Assembly (NCBI GenBank): GCA_025356635.1
Contig: JANXRY010000123.1
Coordinates: forward strand, 1-52,120
Direction: 5' to 3'
DNA: 52,120 nucleotides
Source of the DNA: Gammaproteobacteria bacterium
GTDB lineage: Bacteria > Pseudomonadota > Gammaproteobacteria > Xanthomonadales > Xanthomonadaceae
A program made the position numbers and the translations under genes. Numbering within the stretch: position 1 is the stretch's first letter; the number at the start of each line of letters is the position of its first letter. The notes below the pieces were generated by a model that worked only from the letters and a program-made list of their open reading frames with translations, had not been told where the DNA came from and ran no database searches. Shown here piece by piece: positions 16,926 through 28,922 of this stretch.

Positions 16926-19112
16926 ATGACTCGTTTGCAGAAAACCACCGTCGCACCGACCCAGGAATCGAACCCGGACCCGTGCCCGGACGCGATGCAT
17001 TCGCTTGAACTCAGGCTGGCCGAGTACCTGACCGAGCCGCAGGTGGATCTGGTCCGGCGCGCGTATCGGGTTGGCGCAGAGGCCCACGACGGCCAGATCC
17101 GCAAGTCTGGAGAGGCCTACATTACCCACCCGGTGGCGGTGGCGACGATCCTGGCCGAACTGCGTCTGGATGCCGAAACGCTTTCCGCCGCGATCCTGCA
17201 CGACACCCTGGAAGATACGCCGCTGCCTCGGGTCAAGATCGCTGCCGAATTCGGCGAGGCGGTGGCCGAGCTGGTCGATGGCGTCACCAAGCTCGACAAG
17301 ATCAGCTTCCGTGATCGCCAGGAAGCCGATGCCGAGAGCTTCCGCAAGATGATGCTGGCGATGTCGCGCGATTTGCGGGTGATCCTGATCAAGCTCGCCG
17401 ACCGCCTGCACAATATGCGCACGCTGGACGCGATGAGCACCGACTCGCGTCGGCGGATCGCCCGCGAGACGCTGGAAATCTACGCGCCGATCGCGCAGCG
17501 CCTGGGCATGAATCGGATCAAGGCGGAATTGCAGGATCTGGGTTTCCGCGCACTGCATCCGATGCGGCATCGGGTGATCGCCAAGCGCATCGCCAGCCAG
17601 CCGGTGATGCGCCGCGAGGCGATGGCCACCCTGGAGGCGCAGATTGCGCAGCGCCTGGCGCATGAAGGCTTGCAGTTTCGCCTGATCAGCCGGGTCAAAG
17701 CGCCCTGGAGCATCTACCAGAAGATGCGTGAAGAGAACAAAAGCTTCAACCAGGTGATGGATGTGTTCGGCTTCCGCCTGGTGGTGCAAAAGGTGATGCA
17801 GTGCTATCACGCGCTCGGCGCTGTGCACTCCCAGTTCAAGCCGCTCGACGCGCGCTTCCGCGACTTCATCGCGATCCCGAAGGCGAACGGCTACCAGAGC
17901 CTGCACACGGTCTTGTTCGGGCCCTATGGCTCGCCGGTGGAAGTGCAGATCCGCACCGAGGAAATGGACCTGATCGCCGAGCGCGGCATCGCCGCGCATT
18001 GGCTGTACAAGAACATTGGCCAGGGCATGAACAATGCCCAGATCCGCGCCCAGGACTGGGTGCGGAACCTGATGGACAGCCAACAGGCCGCAGCGAGTTC
18101 GCTGGAATTCCTCGAGAACGTCAAGGTCGATCTGTTCCCGGATGAGGTCTATCTGTTCACGCCCAAGGGCGACATCCTGTCGCTGCCGCGCAACGCCACC
18201 ACGCTTGACTACGCCTACGCCGTGCATACCGACGTCGGCAACCACGCCGTCGCCGCGCGCGTGGACAAGAAGCTGGTTCCGCTGCGCACCAAGCTGGTCA
18301 GCGGCCAGACGGTGGAGATCATCACCGCACCCTCGGCCTCACCCGGCCCGCAGTGGCTGGAATTCGTCGCCACCAGCAAGGCGCGCACGGCGATCCGGCA
18401 TTTCCTGAAGCGGCTCGAACACGAGGACGCGGTCGACCTCGGCCACCGCATGCTCGACCGCGCGCTGGAATCACTGGACAGCTCGCTCGATCGGGTAGCG
18501 CAGGACAAGATCGATCGCTTCCTGTCCGAACACCGCTATCGCCGGCTGGAAGAGTTGTTGGCCGACATCGCCCTGGGCAATCGCATGCCCGGGCACGTGG
18601 CGCAGACTTTGCTTCAAGGGCAGGCGCCGACGCAGCGCAGTCCGGAACGCAAGCGCGCGACCAGCAGCACCGGCGAGCAGATACTGATCACCGGCGCCGA
18701 ACGCGGCGTACTCAGCTTCGCCGGCTGCTGCTATCCGATCCCGGGCGACGAAATAATGGGTTACCTGAGCGCCGGCAAGGGCGTGGTTGTGCATCGCGCC
18801 GACTGCCCGAACGTGGTCGAGTACCGCAAGCATCCGGATCGTTGTGTGCCGATGGCCTGGGATCGCTACGTTGAAGGCGATTACCGGGCCGCGCTCAAGC
18901 TCGAAGTCGATAACAAGCCGGGCGTGCTCGCGCAGGTCGCGGCAGCCGTGGCCGAGAGCGAGTCCAATATCGACTCGGTCGAATACCGAGAGCGCGACGT
19001 GAGTGTTTCGATGATGGTGTTCGGCATCGAAGTGCGCAACCGCAAGCACCTTGCCGATGTGATCCGGCGGGTGCGCCGGCTGGCCGTCGTGCATGGCGTG
19101 GAGAGGCTGTAG
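16926..19112 (+). CDS. spoT: Bifunctional (p)ppGpp synthetase/hydrolase
   Basis: Long Rsh protein that makes and degrades the stringent-response alarmone. The 728 residues comprise an HD hydrolase domain (H68, then H92-D93-x2-E96-D97 in LHDTLED), the RelA/SpoT synthetase domain (about 265-375, with FNQVMDVFGFRLVV and AIPKANGYQSLHT), a TGS domain (about 405-465), a helical/zinc-finger-like stretch (VLSFAGCCYPIPGDEIMGY) and a C-terminal ACT domain (about 650-728). An intact HD pair implies hydrolase activity. The start at 16926 has no ribosome site; an alternative ATG at 16995 fits the E. coli N-terminus better and has a weak GGA. Located between rpoZ and ridA as in relatives. Confidence 0.95.
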   Translation: MTRLQKTTVAPTQESNPDPCPDAMHSLELRLAEYLTEPQVDLVRRAYRVGAEAHDGQIRKSGEAYITHPVAVATILAELRLDAETLSAAILHDTLEDTPLPRVKIAAEFGEAVAELVDGVTKLDKISFRDRQEADAESFRKMMLAMSRDLRVILIKLADRLHNMRTLDAMSTDSRRRIARETLEIYAPIAQRLGMNRIKAELQDLGFRALHPMRHRVIAKRIASQPVMRREAMATLEAQIAQRLAHEGLQFRLISRVKAPWSIYQKMREENKSFNQVMDVFGFRLVVQKVMQCYHALGAVHSQFKPLDARFRDFIAIPKANGYQSLHTVLFGPYGSPVEVQIRTEEMDLIAERGIAAHWLYKNIGQGMNNAQIRAQDWVRNLMDSQQAAASSLEFLENVKVDLFPDEVYLFTPKGDILSLPRNATTLDYAYAVHTDVGNHAVAARVDKKLVPLRTKLVSGQTVEIITAPSASPGPQWLEFVATSKARTAIRHFLKRLEHEDAVDLGHRMLDRALESLDSSLDRVAQDKIDRFLSEHRYRRLEELLADIALGNRMPGHVAQTLLQGQAPTQRSPERKRATSSTGEQILITGAERGVLSFAGCCYPIPGDEIMGYLSAGKGVVVHRADCPNVVEYRKHPDRCVPMAWDRYVEGDYRAALKLEVDNKPGVLAQVAAAVAESESNIDSVEYRERDVSVSMMVFGIEVRNRKHLADVIRRVRRLAVVHGVERL

Positions 19113-19154
19113 GTTCGCGCTAGACTTCCCGCACCAGAATCCGCCGGAGCCACC

Positions 19155-19538
19155 ATGTCCCGAATTGCCATCCACAGCGATCGTGCGCCCGCCGCCATCG
19201 GCCCGTATTCACAGGCAGTGCGAAGCGGAAATACGGTTTACCTGTCCGGCCAGACACCGCTGGATCCGGCCACTGGACAGTTGGTCGAGGGCGATATTTC
19301 GGTGCAGGCACGGCGTGTTTTCGACAACCTCAAGGCAGTCTGTGCGGCCGCAGGTGGCTCGTTCGACGGCGTGGTACGCGCCGGCATCTATCTGACCGAC
19401 CTGGGTAATTTCGCCGCCGTAAATGCGGTGATGGCGGAATATTTCAGCCAGCCCTACCCGGCGCGGTCGACCATCGAGGTCACGGGCTTGCCGCGTGGCG
19501 CGCAGGTTGAAGTCGATCTGGTCCTGGTCCTCGACTGA
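19155..19538 (+). CDS. ridA: RidA family reactive enamine/imine deaminase
   Basis: A 127-residue protein that speeds hydrolysis of 2-aminoacrylate and related imines, protecting PLP enzymes. The family blocks are clear: [12 protein letters not shown] near the N-terminus, [14 protein letters not shown], the [17 protein letters not shown] segment and [18 protein letters not shown], which carries the substrate-binding Arg and a Glu. ATG at 19155 follows a CCGGAG site. A possible -10 (TAGACT) lies about 30 nt upstream. It ends 3 nt before recG. Confidence 0.94.
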   Translation: MSRIAIHSDRAPAAIGPYSQAVRSGNTVYLSGQTPLDPATGQLVEGDISVQARRVFDNLKAVCAAAGGSFDGVVRAGIYLTDLGNFAAVNAVMAEYFSQPYPARSTIEVTGLPRGAQVEVDLVLVLD

Positions 19539-19541
19539 CTA

Positions 19542-21656
19542 TTGGCGCTTAAAACGACCAGCACGGAGACCCGCCTAACCGCCGCTGGCGAAGCGAGCCT
19601 GACCTCGTTGCCCGGCGTCGGCCCGGCGGTCGCTGAAAAACTGGCGGCGCGTGGCTTGCTGACGTTACAAGACCTGTGGCTGCATCTGCCGCTGCGATAC
19701 GACGACCGGACCCGACTCCTGTCCATCGCCGATCTGACGCTTGGCGTGCCCGCGCAGGTTGAAGGGCGGGTCGTTGCGGTCGAGCGTGGGTTTCGCTACC
19801 GGCCGCTGCTGCGGGTCTCGATCAATGATGAGTCCGGAGCGATGCTGGCGTTGCGCTTCTTCCATTTCAGTGGCGCGCAGGCGGCGCAATTCCAGCCCGG
19901 CCGACGGATTCGCTGCTTCGGTGAAGCACGACCGGGAAGTCATGGCCTGGAGATCGTCCATCCCAGCTATCGGTTTCTTGCCGAAGAAGAGATAGCGGAT
20001 TTGCCGGCGGCCCTGGATCCGGTTTATCCGGCGGTCGAGGGTATCGGGCCGGGCTCGCTTGCGCGGATCGTCGGCCGGGCGTTGGATCGGCTGCCCCCGG
20101 ACGACACGCTCGAGCTGCTACCGGCAGCATTGCGTGCCGAACTGGCAATGCCGTCCCTGCGCGACGCCTTGTTGCAGGCGCATCGTCCGCCACCCGACGC
20201 CGATGTGGCACTGTTCGCATCGGGTCGGCATCCGGCCCTGCAACGGCTGGCTTTCGAAGAATTGCTCGCCCATCAGCTGAGCTTGCGGCGGCGGCGCGTC
20301 GCCTTGCGCGCGCATGGGGCAGCTCCGGTCCGGGCGTCGGGAAAGCTCTCACATCTTCTGGAAGCGCAATTGCCGTTCGCACTCACCGCCGCCCAGGCGC
20401 GCGTCCTGGCGGAGATCGTGGCCGACATCGCGTGCGCCGAACCCATGCTGCGACTCGTCCAGGGCGATGTCGGTTCCGGCAAGACGGTCGTGGCGGCGCT
20501 GGTGGCATTGCGGGCGGTTGAAGCCGGCAAACAGGTGGCCCTGATGGCGCCGACCGAATTGCTGGCCGAGCAGCATCTGGCCAGCTTTCTCGCCTGGCTG
20601 GAGCCGATCGGCGTGCCGGTTGCATGGCTGGCCGGCAAAGTCACCGGCAAGGCCCGTGCCGCAGCGCTGGCCGGTATCGCTTCAGGACAGTCGGCCGTCA
20701 TCATTGGCACCCACGCGTTGATGCAGGAGGCCGTGACTTTCAAGGATTTGGCCCTATGCATCGTCGACGAGCAACACCGGTTCGGTGTTCATCAACGGCT
20801 TGCCTTGCGCGACAAGGGGCTGGCCGGCAGCAAGGTCCCGCATCAGCTGGTGATGACCGCCACGCCCATTCCGCGCACCTTGGCAATGTCGGCCTACGCG
20901 GACCTGGATGTCTCAGTGATCGATGAGTTGCCGCCCGGGCGAACGCCAGTGGCGACCGTGGCGGTCAGCGCGGAACGGCGTGGCGAGGTCATCGAACGCA
21001 TCCGCGTTGCCTGCGCCCAGGGGCGGCAGGCGTATTGGGTCTGCCCGCTGATCGAGGACAGCGACCTGATTGAGGCGCAGGCCGCACAAAGCACCCACGA
21101 ACTGCTCGCCACGACCTTGCCGGAACTTCGAATCGGGCTGCTGCATGGGCGGCTCAAGTCGTCGGAAAAGCAGGCGGTGATGGCGCGATTCAAAGCCGGG
21201 GATTTGCAACTGCTGGTGGCCACGACCGTGATCGAGGTCGGCGTGGATGTGGCCAATGCCAGCCTGATGGTGATCGAGAACAGCGAGCGCCTGGGCCTGG
21301 CGCAACTGCATCAGTTGCGTGGTCGGGTCGGGCGCGGCGCCCAGGCGGCAAGCTGCGTACTGCTCTATCGGTCGCCACTTTCCCAGATGGCGCGGGCCCG
21401 GCTGGAAGTACTGCGGCAAACCACCGATGGCTTCCTGATCGCTGAAAAAGACCTGGAATTGCGTGGCCCGGGCGAGCTGCTCGGCACCCGCCAGACCGGC
21501 CTGGCCGGCTTTCGGGTCGCCGACCTGATCCGCGACGCCAACCTGCTCCCGGTCGTACAACGAAGCTCCGATGCCCTGCTGGCCAAGTCGCCTGAACTGG
21601 CTGATCTTCTGGTCGCACGCTGGGTCGGCAGCGCGGCCCGTTTTGCCGGCGCCTGA
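19542..21656 (+). CDS. recG: ATP-dependent DNA helicase RecG
   Basis: Branched-DNA helicase that reverses stalled forks and unwinds Holliday junctions. The 704-residue protein has the N-terminal wedge domain ([28 protein letters not shown], an OB fold to about residue 150), Walker A GDVGSGKT, the DEQH box ([14 protein letters not shown]), [10 protein letters not shown], and a C-terminal helicase domain ending with the TRG-like region. Length fits the family (E. coli 693). The start is uncertain: TTG at 19542 is the first in-frame start after ridA but has no clear ribosome site, so coupling to ridA is likely. Confidence 0.95.
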   Translation: MALKTTSTETRLTAAGEASLTSLPGVGPAVAEKLAARGLLTLQDLWLHLPLRYDDRTRLLSIADLTLGVPAQVEGRVVAVERGFRYRPLLRVSINDESGAMLALRFFHFSGAQAAQFQPGRRIRCFGEARPGSHGLEIVHPSYRFLAEEEIADLPAALDPVYPAVEGIGPGSLARIVGRALDRLPPDDTLELLPAALRAELAMPSLRDALLQAHRPPPDADVALFASGRHPALQRLAFEELLAHQLSLRRRRVALRAHGAAPVRASGKLSHLLEAQLPFALTAAQARVLAEIVADIACAEPMLRLVQGDVGSGKTVVAALVALRAVEAGKQVALMAPTELLAEQHLASFLAWLEPIGVPVAWLAGKVTGKARAAALAGIASGQSAVIIGTHALMQEAVTFKDLALCIVDEQHRFGVHQRLALRDKGLAGSKVPHQLVMTATPIPRTLAMSAYADLDVSVIDELPPGRTPVATVAVSAERRGEVIERIRVACAQGRQAYWVCPLIEDSDLIEAQAAQSTHELLATTLPELRIGLLHGRLKSSEKQAVMARFKAGDLQLLVATTVIEVGVDVANASLMVIENSERLGLAQLHQLRGRVGRGAQAASCVLLYRSPLSQMARARLEVLRQTTDGFLIAEKDLELRGPGELLGTRQTGLAGFRVADLIRDANLLPVVQRSSDALLAKSPELADLLVARWVGSAARFAGA

Positions 21657-21674
21657 TCGGGGGCGTCGATTGGC

Positions 21675-21704
21675 TTGCGCCGGGTCGCTCCCGAAGGCTA
21701 AAAT
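21675..21704 (+). promoter_or_regulatory. Candidate rpmE2 promoter
   Basis: TTGCGC (21675-21680), 18-nt spacer, TAAAAT (21699-21704), predicted +1 at 21711 and a 30-nt leader with GGAG before the ATG. Confidence 0.55.
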
Positions 21705-21740
21705 GGTGGTCTTTCCTACGATTCAGCGGCGGAGTTACCC

Positions 21741-21983
21741 ATGAAGGCCGACATCCATCCCAAGTACAACCCAGTGGTGTTCCAGGACGTCACCTCCAAT
21801 TTTTCCTTCCTGACCCGTTCCACGCTGACCAGCAAGGACAGGATCAAGTGGGAGGATGGCGAGGAATACCCGTTGGTGAAAGTGGAAATTTCCTCCGCTT
21901 CACACCCGTTCTACACCGGCAAGCAGAAGCTCATCGACACCAGCGGCCGCATCGACAAGTTCAAGAAGCGTTACACCAAGTAA
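21741..21983 (+). CDS. rpmE2: 50S ribosomal protein L31, type B (zinc-free form)
   Basis: An 80-residue L31. It has the type B start ([16 protein letters not shown]), the [10 protein letters not shown] loop and the C-terminal [25 protein letters not shown]. The CxxC zinc motifs of type A L31 are absent; there is no cysteine at all. In many bacteria this form replaces zinc-binding L31 when zinc is scarce, but no Zur-like site is obvious upstream, and it may be the only L31. It has its own promoter and precedes gltA by 89 nt. Confidence 0.95.
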   Translation: MKADIHPKYNPVVFQDVTSNFSFLTRSTLTSKDRIKWEDGEEYPLVKVEISSASHPFYTGKQKLIDTSGRIDKFKKRYTK

Positions 21984-22072
21984 ATCTGGTAATCACGTTC
22001 GGGCGCCGGCCTGACCAGTTCTACGCGGCGACCCCTGGATCCGGCGCCGCCGCCCGTTTCCCAGGAGCCCGC

Positions 22073-23362
<1,290 letters not shown>

Positions 23363-23388
23363 AGCAATTTCTCGCAAGCGGATGACGC

Positions 23389-23406
23389 AGGCCGTAGGGA
23401 CGGCTT
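23389..23406. terminator. Hairpin between convergent gltA and mrcA
   Basis: A 7-bp stem with one G-T pair and loop AGGG, followed on the plus strand by GCAATTTCG. It fills the short gap between the two converging genes. The stem begins in CCGTAGGG, so a degenerate GTAG-type REP element is an alternative reading. Confidence 0.4.
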
Positions 23407-23439
23407 GCAATTTCGTCGCTGACAATTTCCAGCGTGGCC

Positions 23440-25881
23440 CTAGAAGATGTCGAAGGTCTTTTCGCTCTCGGGTTCGGTCGTGTCCTGCGGCTGGTAACCG
23501 CCTGACGTCAGGCGTTGATAGTCCTCTGACTTGAAGAACTCCGGGATCGATCCCGGGGTGCCGTCAGGAACCAATCCGCCGGTGCCTGGATTGATCCGCG
23601 CGATCACGATCCCGGCCGGTGGCGTGGCGTCGTTGATCGGTATGCCCGTCAGCGCGACGCGCATGTAGTCGATCCAGATCGGCAGCGCCGCCTTGCCGCC
23701 GTATTCCTTGTAGCCGAGCGAACTGAAATCATCTTTGCCGACCCAGACCGTGGTCACCAGATCGCCGCCGAAACCCGAGAACCAGGCGTCGCGGTGGTCA
23801 TTGGTTGAGCCGGTCTTGCCGCCAATATCGGCGCGATTCAGAACCTTTGCGGCAGTGGCAGTCCCGCGCAGGACCACATCGAGCATCAAAGACCGGGCCA
23901 GGAAAGCCGTGCGCTCATCGATGGCGTGTGGCGCCAGAACTTCCGCCGGGGGGCCGATCTGGCGCGATGGGTCCGGCGCCTTGGCGACTGCAGGCCCTGA
24001 ACGGCTGAAATCGAAGTCGTCCACAACGGTGCCGGCGCTGGCTTCGCTGCTGAGGCGTTGCGGGCAATCCCGGCAGGCCCGTGGCGGGTGCGGCCGGGCG
24101 ATAACCACGCCACGGCGGTCGACGATGCGATCGATGAAGTTCGGTTCAACCAGGAAGCCGCCGTTGGCGAACACGGTGTAACCGCGCGCCACCGACATTG
24201 GCGTCAGCGATGCGCTGCCCAGCGACATCGACAGGTTGGCGGGCAGGCTGTCGAGGCTGAAACCAAACTGGGTGATGTATTTGCGGGCGAAATCCACCCC
24301 GATCGCATCAAGCAGGCGCACCGAGACCAGGTTGCGCGACTGCACCAGGGCTTCGCGCAAGCGGATCGGGCCAACGAAGTCGCCCTTGTCGTTCTGCGGC
24401 TTCCAGATGTGCCCGACCCGATCCTGGAACACCACGGGAGCATCGAGCACGATGCTGGCTGGCGTATAGCCGTGCTCGAAGGCGGCCGAATACAGGAAGG
24501 GCTTGAAACTCGATCCCGGTTGGCGCCTCGCTTGGGTCACGCGGTTGAACTTGCTGCGGCCGAAACTCATGCCGCCGACCAAGGCCCGGAGTGCACCATT
24601 TTCTGGCTGCAACGAGACCAGGGCTGCCTCGGCTTTCGGAATCTGGCCCAGTTCGAACTTGCCTTTTGCCAAGGGCAGGACGCGCGCGATATCTCCACGT
24701 TTGAGCAAGGCTTGCGGCGTCTTTGTGGTCCATTCGCATGACTTGGCATCCAGCAGGACGGTGCTGCCATCGGCCTGGATTAGATGGGCGCCGCCTGCGT
24801 CAACCGTCATTACCAACGCTGCCGACATGCCGGCCACCGTGGAATAACCCGTCAACCGCTTGCGTACGTCTGCATCGGTTGCCGCCGGCGCCAGCTCCAC
24901 ATGCGCTTCCGCGCCCCGCCAGCCGTGGCGCCGGTCGTAAATGATCAAGCCATTGCGAACGGCCAGGTCGGCGGCTTGCTGATCTTGGCTGAGCACGGTC
25001 GTGTAGACCTGCAGGCCGCTGGTTTCAGAAGATTCCCCGTAGCGCTCCGCCATGCTCTGGCGAACCATCTCGGCCAGAAAGGGCGCTTCGATCTCGATCG
25101 CCGGCTCGTGCGGCTTGGCGTGCATCGGTTCGGCCTGGGCGCGACGGGCCTGATCGGCATCGATGAAGTCGACCTCCTGCATTCGCTGCAGGACATAGTT
25201 GCGTCGTTTCAGGGCGCGCGCGGGATTGCTGATCGGATTGGCGCTGGAAGGGAATTTCGGGATGGCTGCCAATGATGCTGCTTCGCCCAGGGTCAGCTGG
25301 TCGAGTTTCTTGCCGTAGTAGAACTCAGCCGCGGCGGCCACGCCGTAAGCGCGGTTGCCGAAGAATATCTTGTTGAGGTAGAGCTCGAGGATCTCGTCCT
25401 TGGTCAGTTCCCGCTCCATCTTGAGCGCGAGGAACATCTCCATGAATTTGCGGTTGAAGCTGTATTCGGTGCTCAGGTAGAAGTTCCGTGCTACCTGCTG
25501 GGTGATGGTGCTGCCACCAGGGACACGCTGATTGTTGGTAGTGGCGATCAGCCAGATCGCCCGGGTTATGCCGCGCCAGTCCAGGCCATGGTGGTGGTAG
25601 AAGCGGGCATCCTCGATCGCGATGAAGGCCTGCCTCACGGGCAAGGGGATATTCGCCACCTTGACTGGATATCGGCGTGTCTCACCAATCAATGCGATGA
25701 GCTTTCCATCCCGGGAGTAGATGGTCAGTGGGACCTGCAGCTCTACGTGCTTAAGCTGCTCGACATCGGGCAGTCGTGAAGAAAAATACCAATAGGCCGA
25801 GCCCAGTGCCACCAGGCCAAGCGTCAGGCAAGCCAGCGTCAGCTTGGCCAATCGGCGCAGCCAAGGGCGGAGAACGGCCAT
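23440..25881 (-). CDS. mrcA: Penicillin-binding protein 1A
   Basis: Bifunctional class A enzyme that polymerises and cross-links peptidoglycan. The 813 residues give a membrane anchor (about 10-32), a GT51 glycosyltransferase with catalytic E90 (IEDARFYHHHG) and GGSTITQQ, an OB-like insert typical of PBP1A (about 310-420), and a transpeptidase with S457-x2-K460 (SSFK), SRN and KTG (GGKTGSTND). Active residues are intact. It is divergent from pilMNOPQ with 224 nt between, a common gammaproteobacterial arrangement. A -10-like TATACT (complement of 25919-25924) could drive it. Confidence 0.95.
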   Translation of the reverse strand: MAVLRPWLRRLAKLTLACLTLGLVALGSAYWYFSSRLPDVEQLKHVELQVPLTIYSRDGKLIALIGETRRYPVKVANIPLPVRQAFIAIEDARFYHHHGLDWRGITRAIWLIATTNNQRVPGGSTITQQVARNFYLSTEYSFNRKFMEMFLALKMERELTKDEILELYLNKIFFGNRAYGVAAAAEFYYGKKLDQLTLGEAASLAAIPKFPSSANPISNPARALKRRNYVLQRMQEVDFIDADQARRAQAEPMHAKPHEPAIEIEAPFLAEMVRQSMAERYGESSETSGLQVYTTVLSQDQQAADLAVRNGLIIYDRRHGWRGAEAHVELAPAATDADVRKRLTGYSTVAGMSAALVMTVDAGGAHLIQADGSTVLLDAKSCEWTTKTPQALLKRGDIARVLPLAKGKFELGQIPKAEAALVSLQPENGALRALVGGMSFGRSKFNRVTQARRQPGSSFKPFLYSAAFEHGYTPASIVLDAPVVFQDRVGHIWKPQNDKGDFVGPIRLREALVQSRNLVSVRLLDAIGVDFARKYITQFGFSLDSLPANLSMSLGSASLTPMSVARGYTVFANGGFLVEPNFIDRIVDRRGVVIARPHPPRACRDCPQRLSSEASAGTVVDDFDFSRSGPAVAKAPDPSRQIGPPAEVLAPHAIDERTAFLARSLMLDVVLRGTATAAKVLNRADIGGKTGSTNDHRDAWFSGFGGDLVTTVWVGKDDFSSLGYKEYGGKAALPIWIDYMRVALTGIPINDATPPAGIVIARINPGTGGLVPDGTPGSIPEFFKSEDYQRLTSGGYQPQDTTEPESEKTFDIF

Positions 25882-26028
25882 CCAGGGCCTCTGCTCGTTT
25901 ACTTCGGAAGGGAGGCGGAGTATAGAACGGGGACGGTGATCACGGGTCCAAAGTGAGGTTTGATGCGGTCCTCCGGGTCATCGAAGGGTCCTTTGGCGGG
26001 GTCCGGACCAAAAAAATCCGGGGGGGCA

Positions 26029-26056
26029 TTGCCATTTCGGAAAATTTCGTTATTAA
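26029..26056 (+). promoter_or_regulatory. Candidate pilM operon promoter
   Basis: TTGCCA (26029-26034), 16-nt spacer, TATTAA (26051-26056) within the only AT-rich part of the 224-nt mrcA-pilM gap. The rest of the gap holds a short hairpin with an A-tract and G-tract near 26003-26027; nothing else is recognised. Confidence 0.5.
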
Positions 26057-26075
26057 TGTAACGGCGCACGAATAG

Positions 26076-27163
<1,088 letters not shown>

Positions 27164-27164
<1 letters not shown>

Positions 27165-27751
27165 TGGCCAGAATCAACCTATTGCCGTGGCGCGCCGAGC
27201 GTCGCAAACAGCGGCTGCAGGAGTTCTACTCCATGCTCGGCCTCGCTGCCATCATGGCTGCGCTGATCAGTCTGGTCATCGTCTTGTACTACAACGCCAA
27301 GATCGACACCCAGAACGAACGCAATACCTATCTGCAAAACCAGATCACCCAGTTGGATGCGCAGATTCAGGAGATTGCCGCGCTCGACAAAAAGAAGGAG
27401 CGACTGCTCCGGCGCAAGCAGGTGATTGAGGAGTTGCAGGCCAGCCGCTCGCAGATGGTGCATCTGTTCGACGAAATGGCGCGCACGATCACCGATGGCA
27501 CCCAGATCATGTCGGTCCAGCAGAACGGTACGGACCTCACCATCCAGGGCCGCGCCCAGTCCAATGCCCGGGTCAGTACTTACATGCGCAACCTCGAAGC
27601 ATCGGGCTGGATGACCAACCCTGACCTGTCGATCATCGAGGCGCGCGGCGGCGAGAAGGGCCTGCCCTACGAATTCAATCTCAAGGTCACGCTCAAGAAC
27701 CCGAACGCCGAACCCGCCGCTGACGGCTCCAGCCCGGGAGCAACGCCATGA
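27164..27751 (+). CDS. pilN: Type IV pilus assembly protein PilN
   Basis: Inner-membrane protein of the pilus alignment complex. The 195 residues begin with the cytoplasmic INLLPWR motif that binds PilM, then a basic stretch, one membrane segment (about 22-42), a coiled-coil (about 46-90) and a ferredoxin-like periplasmic domain (about 105-180). The Pro- and Ala-rich end is disordered. Overlaps pilM by 1 nt and pilO by 4 nt. Confidence 0.95.
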
Positions 27752-28383
27752 GCACCAAGGTAGACCTCAGCAAGGTCGACATGAACAACCCGGGTGGCTG
27801 GCCGTTGCCGATCAAGGCCGTGGCCTGCGTCGTCCTCGCCCTGTTCATCATCGGCATGTCTTGGTGGATGTTCGTCAGTGACCGTCGCGACATCCTGGCC
27901 GCCCTGGAATCCAAGGAGCAGTCCTTGCGCGCCGAATTCCAGGACAAACAGGGGCGCGCCGCCAATCTCGAGCCGCTCAAGCAGCAGCTGGCCCAGATGG
28001 AACTGATGCTGCAGCAGATGCTGCGCCAGCTCCCGAGCAAGAACGAAATGCCGGATCTTATCGTCGACATATCCCAAACCGCGTTGGCTACCGGAATCAC
28101 TAACGAACTGTTCCAGCCCGGCGCTGAAACTCCCAAGGAGTTCTACGCCGAAAAACCGATTGCCTTGCGCATGGTGGGTACCTATCACCAGTTCGGCGCG
28201 TTCGTGAGCGGCGTGGCCTCGTTGCCACGGGTGGTGATCATGACGATGCATGATATTTCACTGACTCCCCGGGCCGGTAAGCCTGGCCAGCTGGTGCTGC
28301 AGGGAACCGTCAAGACCTATCGTTATCTCGACGAAGAGGAAGCTGCAGAAACGGCGGCAGCGGCGACGGGAGGTGGCAAATGA
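27748..28383 (+). CDS. pilO: Type IV pilus assembly protein PilO
   Basis: Partner of PilN; together they form heterodimers that connect PilM to lipoprotein PilP. The 211 residues have a cytoplasmic start (NNPGGWPLPIKA), a membrane segment (about 24-43), a coiled-coil (about 50-92, KEQSLRAEFQDKQGRAANLE) and a periplasmic core with FYAEKPIALRMVGTYHQFGAFVSGVASLPRVV, the most conserved PilO stretch. Overlaps both neighbours by 4 nt. Confidence 0.95.
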   Translation: MSTKVDLSKVDMNNPGGWPLPIKAVACVVLALFIIGMSWWMFVSDRRDILAALESKEQSLRAEFQDKQGRAANLEPLKQQLAQMELMLQQMLRQLPSKNEMPDLIVDISQTALATGITNELFQPGAETPKEFYAEKPIALRMVGTYHQFGAFVSGVASLPRVVIMTMHDISLTPRAGKPGQLVLQGTVKTYRYLDEEEAAETAAAATGGGK

Positions 28384-28910
28384 TGGTTACCCACGTCAAT
28401 ATCCGCATGACCCGCCGGTATTTGTTCCTGCTCGTTCTTTCGTGCGTACTGGCTGCATGCACTGGCGGCACCAAGGAAGTCGAAGCCTGGGTTCAAGAGG
28501 TCAAGGCCCGGCCGGCGCCGCCGTTGGATCCGTTGCCGATCATGAAACAGTTCGAGAGCTTCCAGTATTCGGGGGTTGGCCTGCGAGATCCTTTCTCGGT
28601 ACCCGAACCGGATCGCAATTCCGGTGGCGGACTACGGCCGGACAAGGATCGGCGCAAGGAAGTTCTCGAAGCGTACCCCTTGGACAGTCTGAACTTGGTT
28701 GGCAGCATCGGCAGTGGCCCGGGACTTGTGGCCTTGGTGCTTGCTCCTGACAAGGTTACCTACCGCGTACGTCCCGGCAACTATGTTGGCCAGAACGACG
28801 GTAAAGTCACAGCAGTGTCCGAAGATCACATCGAAATAGTGGAACTGGTACCAGACGGGGCGGGCGGCTGGCTGGAACGCCAAGCCAAGATGGCCCTTGA
28901 AGACAAATGA
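28380..28910 (+). CDS. pilP: Type IV pilus lipoprotein PilP
   Basis: Inner-membrane lipoprotein that joins PilN/PilO to the secretin PilQ. The 176 residues have a type II signal with lipobox L-A-A-C27. The central linker (FQYSGVGLRDPFSVPE) is the conserved PilN/PilO-contact region, and the C-terminal beta-domain (LDSLNLVGSI through VRPGNYVGQNDGKV) contacts the N0 domain of PilQ. Signal length favours starting at M10 (MTRRYLF), but the ATGA overlap with pilO supports 28380. Confidence 0.94.
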   Translation: MMVTHVNIRMTRRYLFLLVLSCVLAACTGGTKEVEAWVQEVKARPAPPLDPLPIMKQFESFQYSGVGLRDPFSVPEPDRNSGGGLRPDKDRRKEVLEAYPLDSLNLVGSIGSGPGLVALVLAPDKVTYRVRPGNYVGQNDGKVTAVSEDHIEIVELVPDGAGGWLERQAKMALEDK

Positions 28911-28922
28911 TTGGGGGATAGC

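Noticed and set aside
16437-18245. 602-codon minus-strand frame
   Set aside because: Antisense to spoT and rpoZ; no recognisable domain.
28911-28922. TTG start for pilQ
   Set aside because: It would consume the GGGGGA ribosome site that serves the ATG at 28923.
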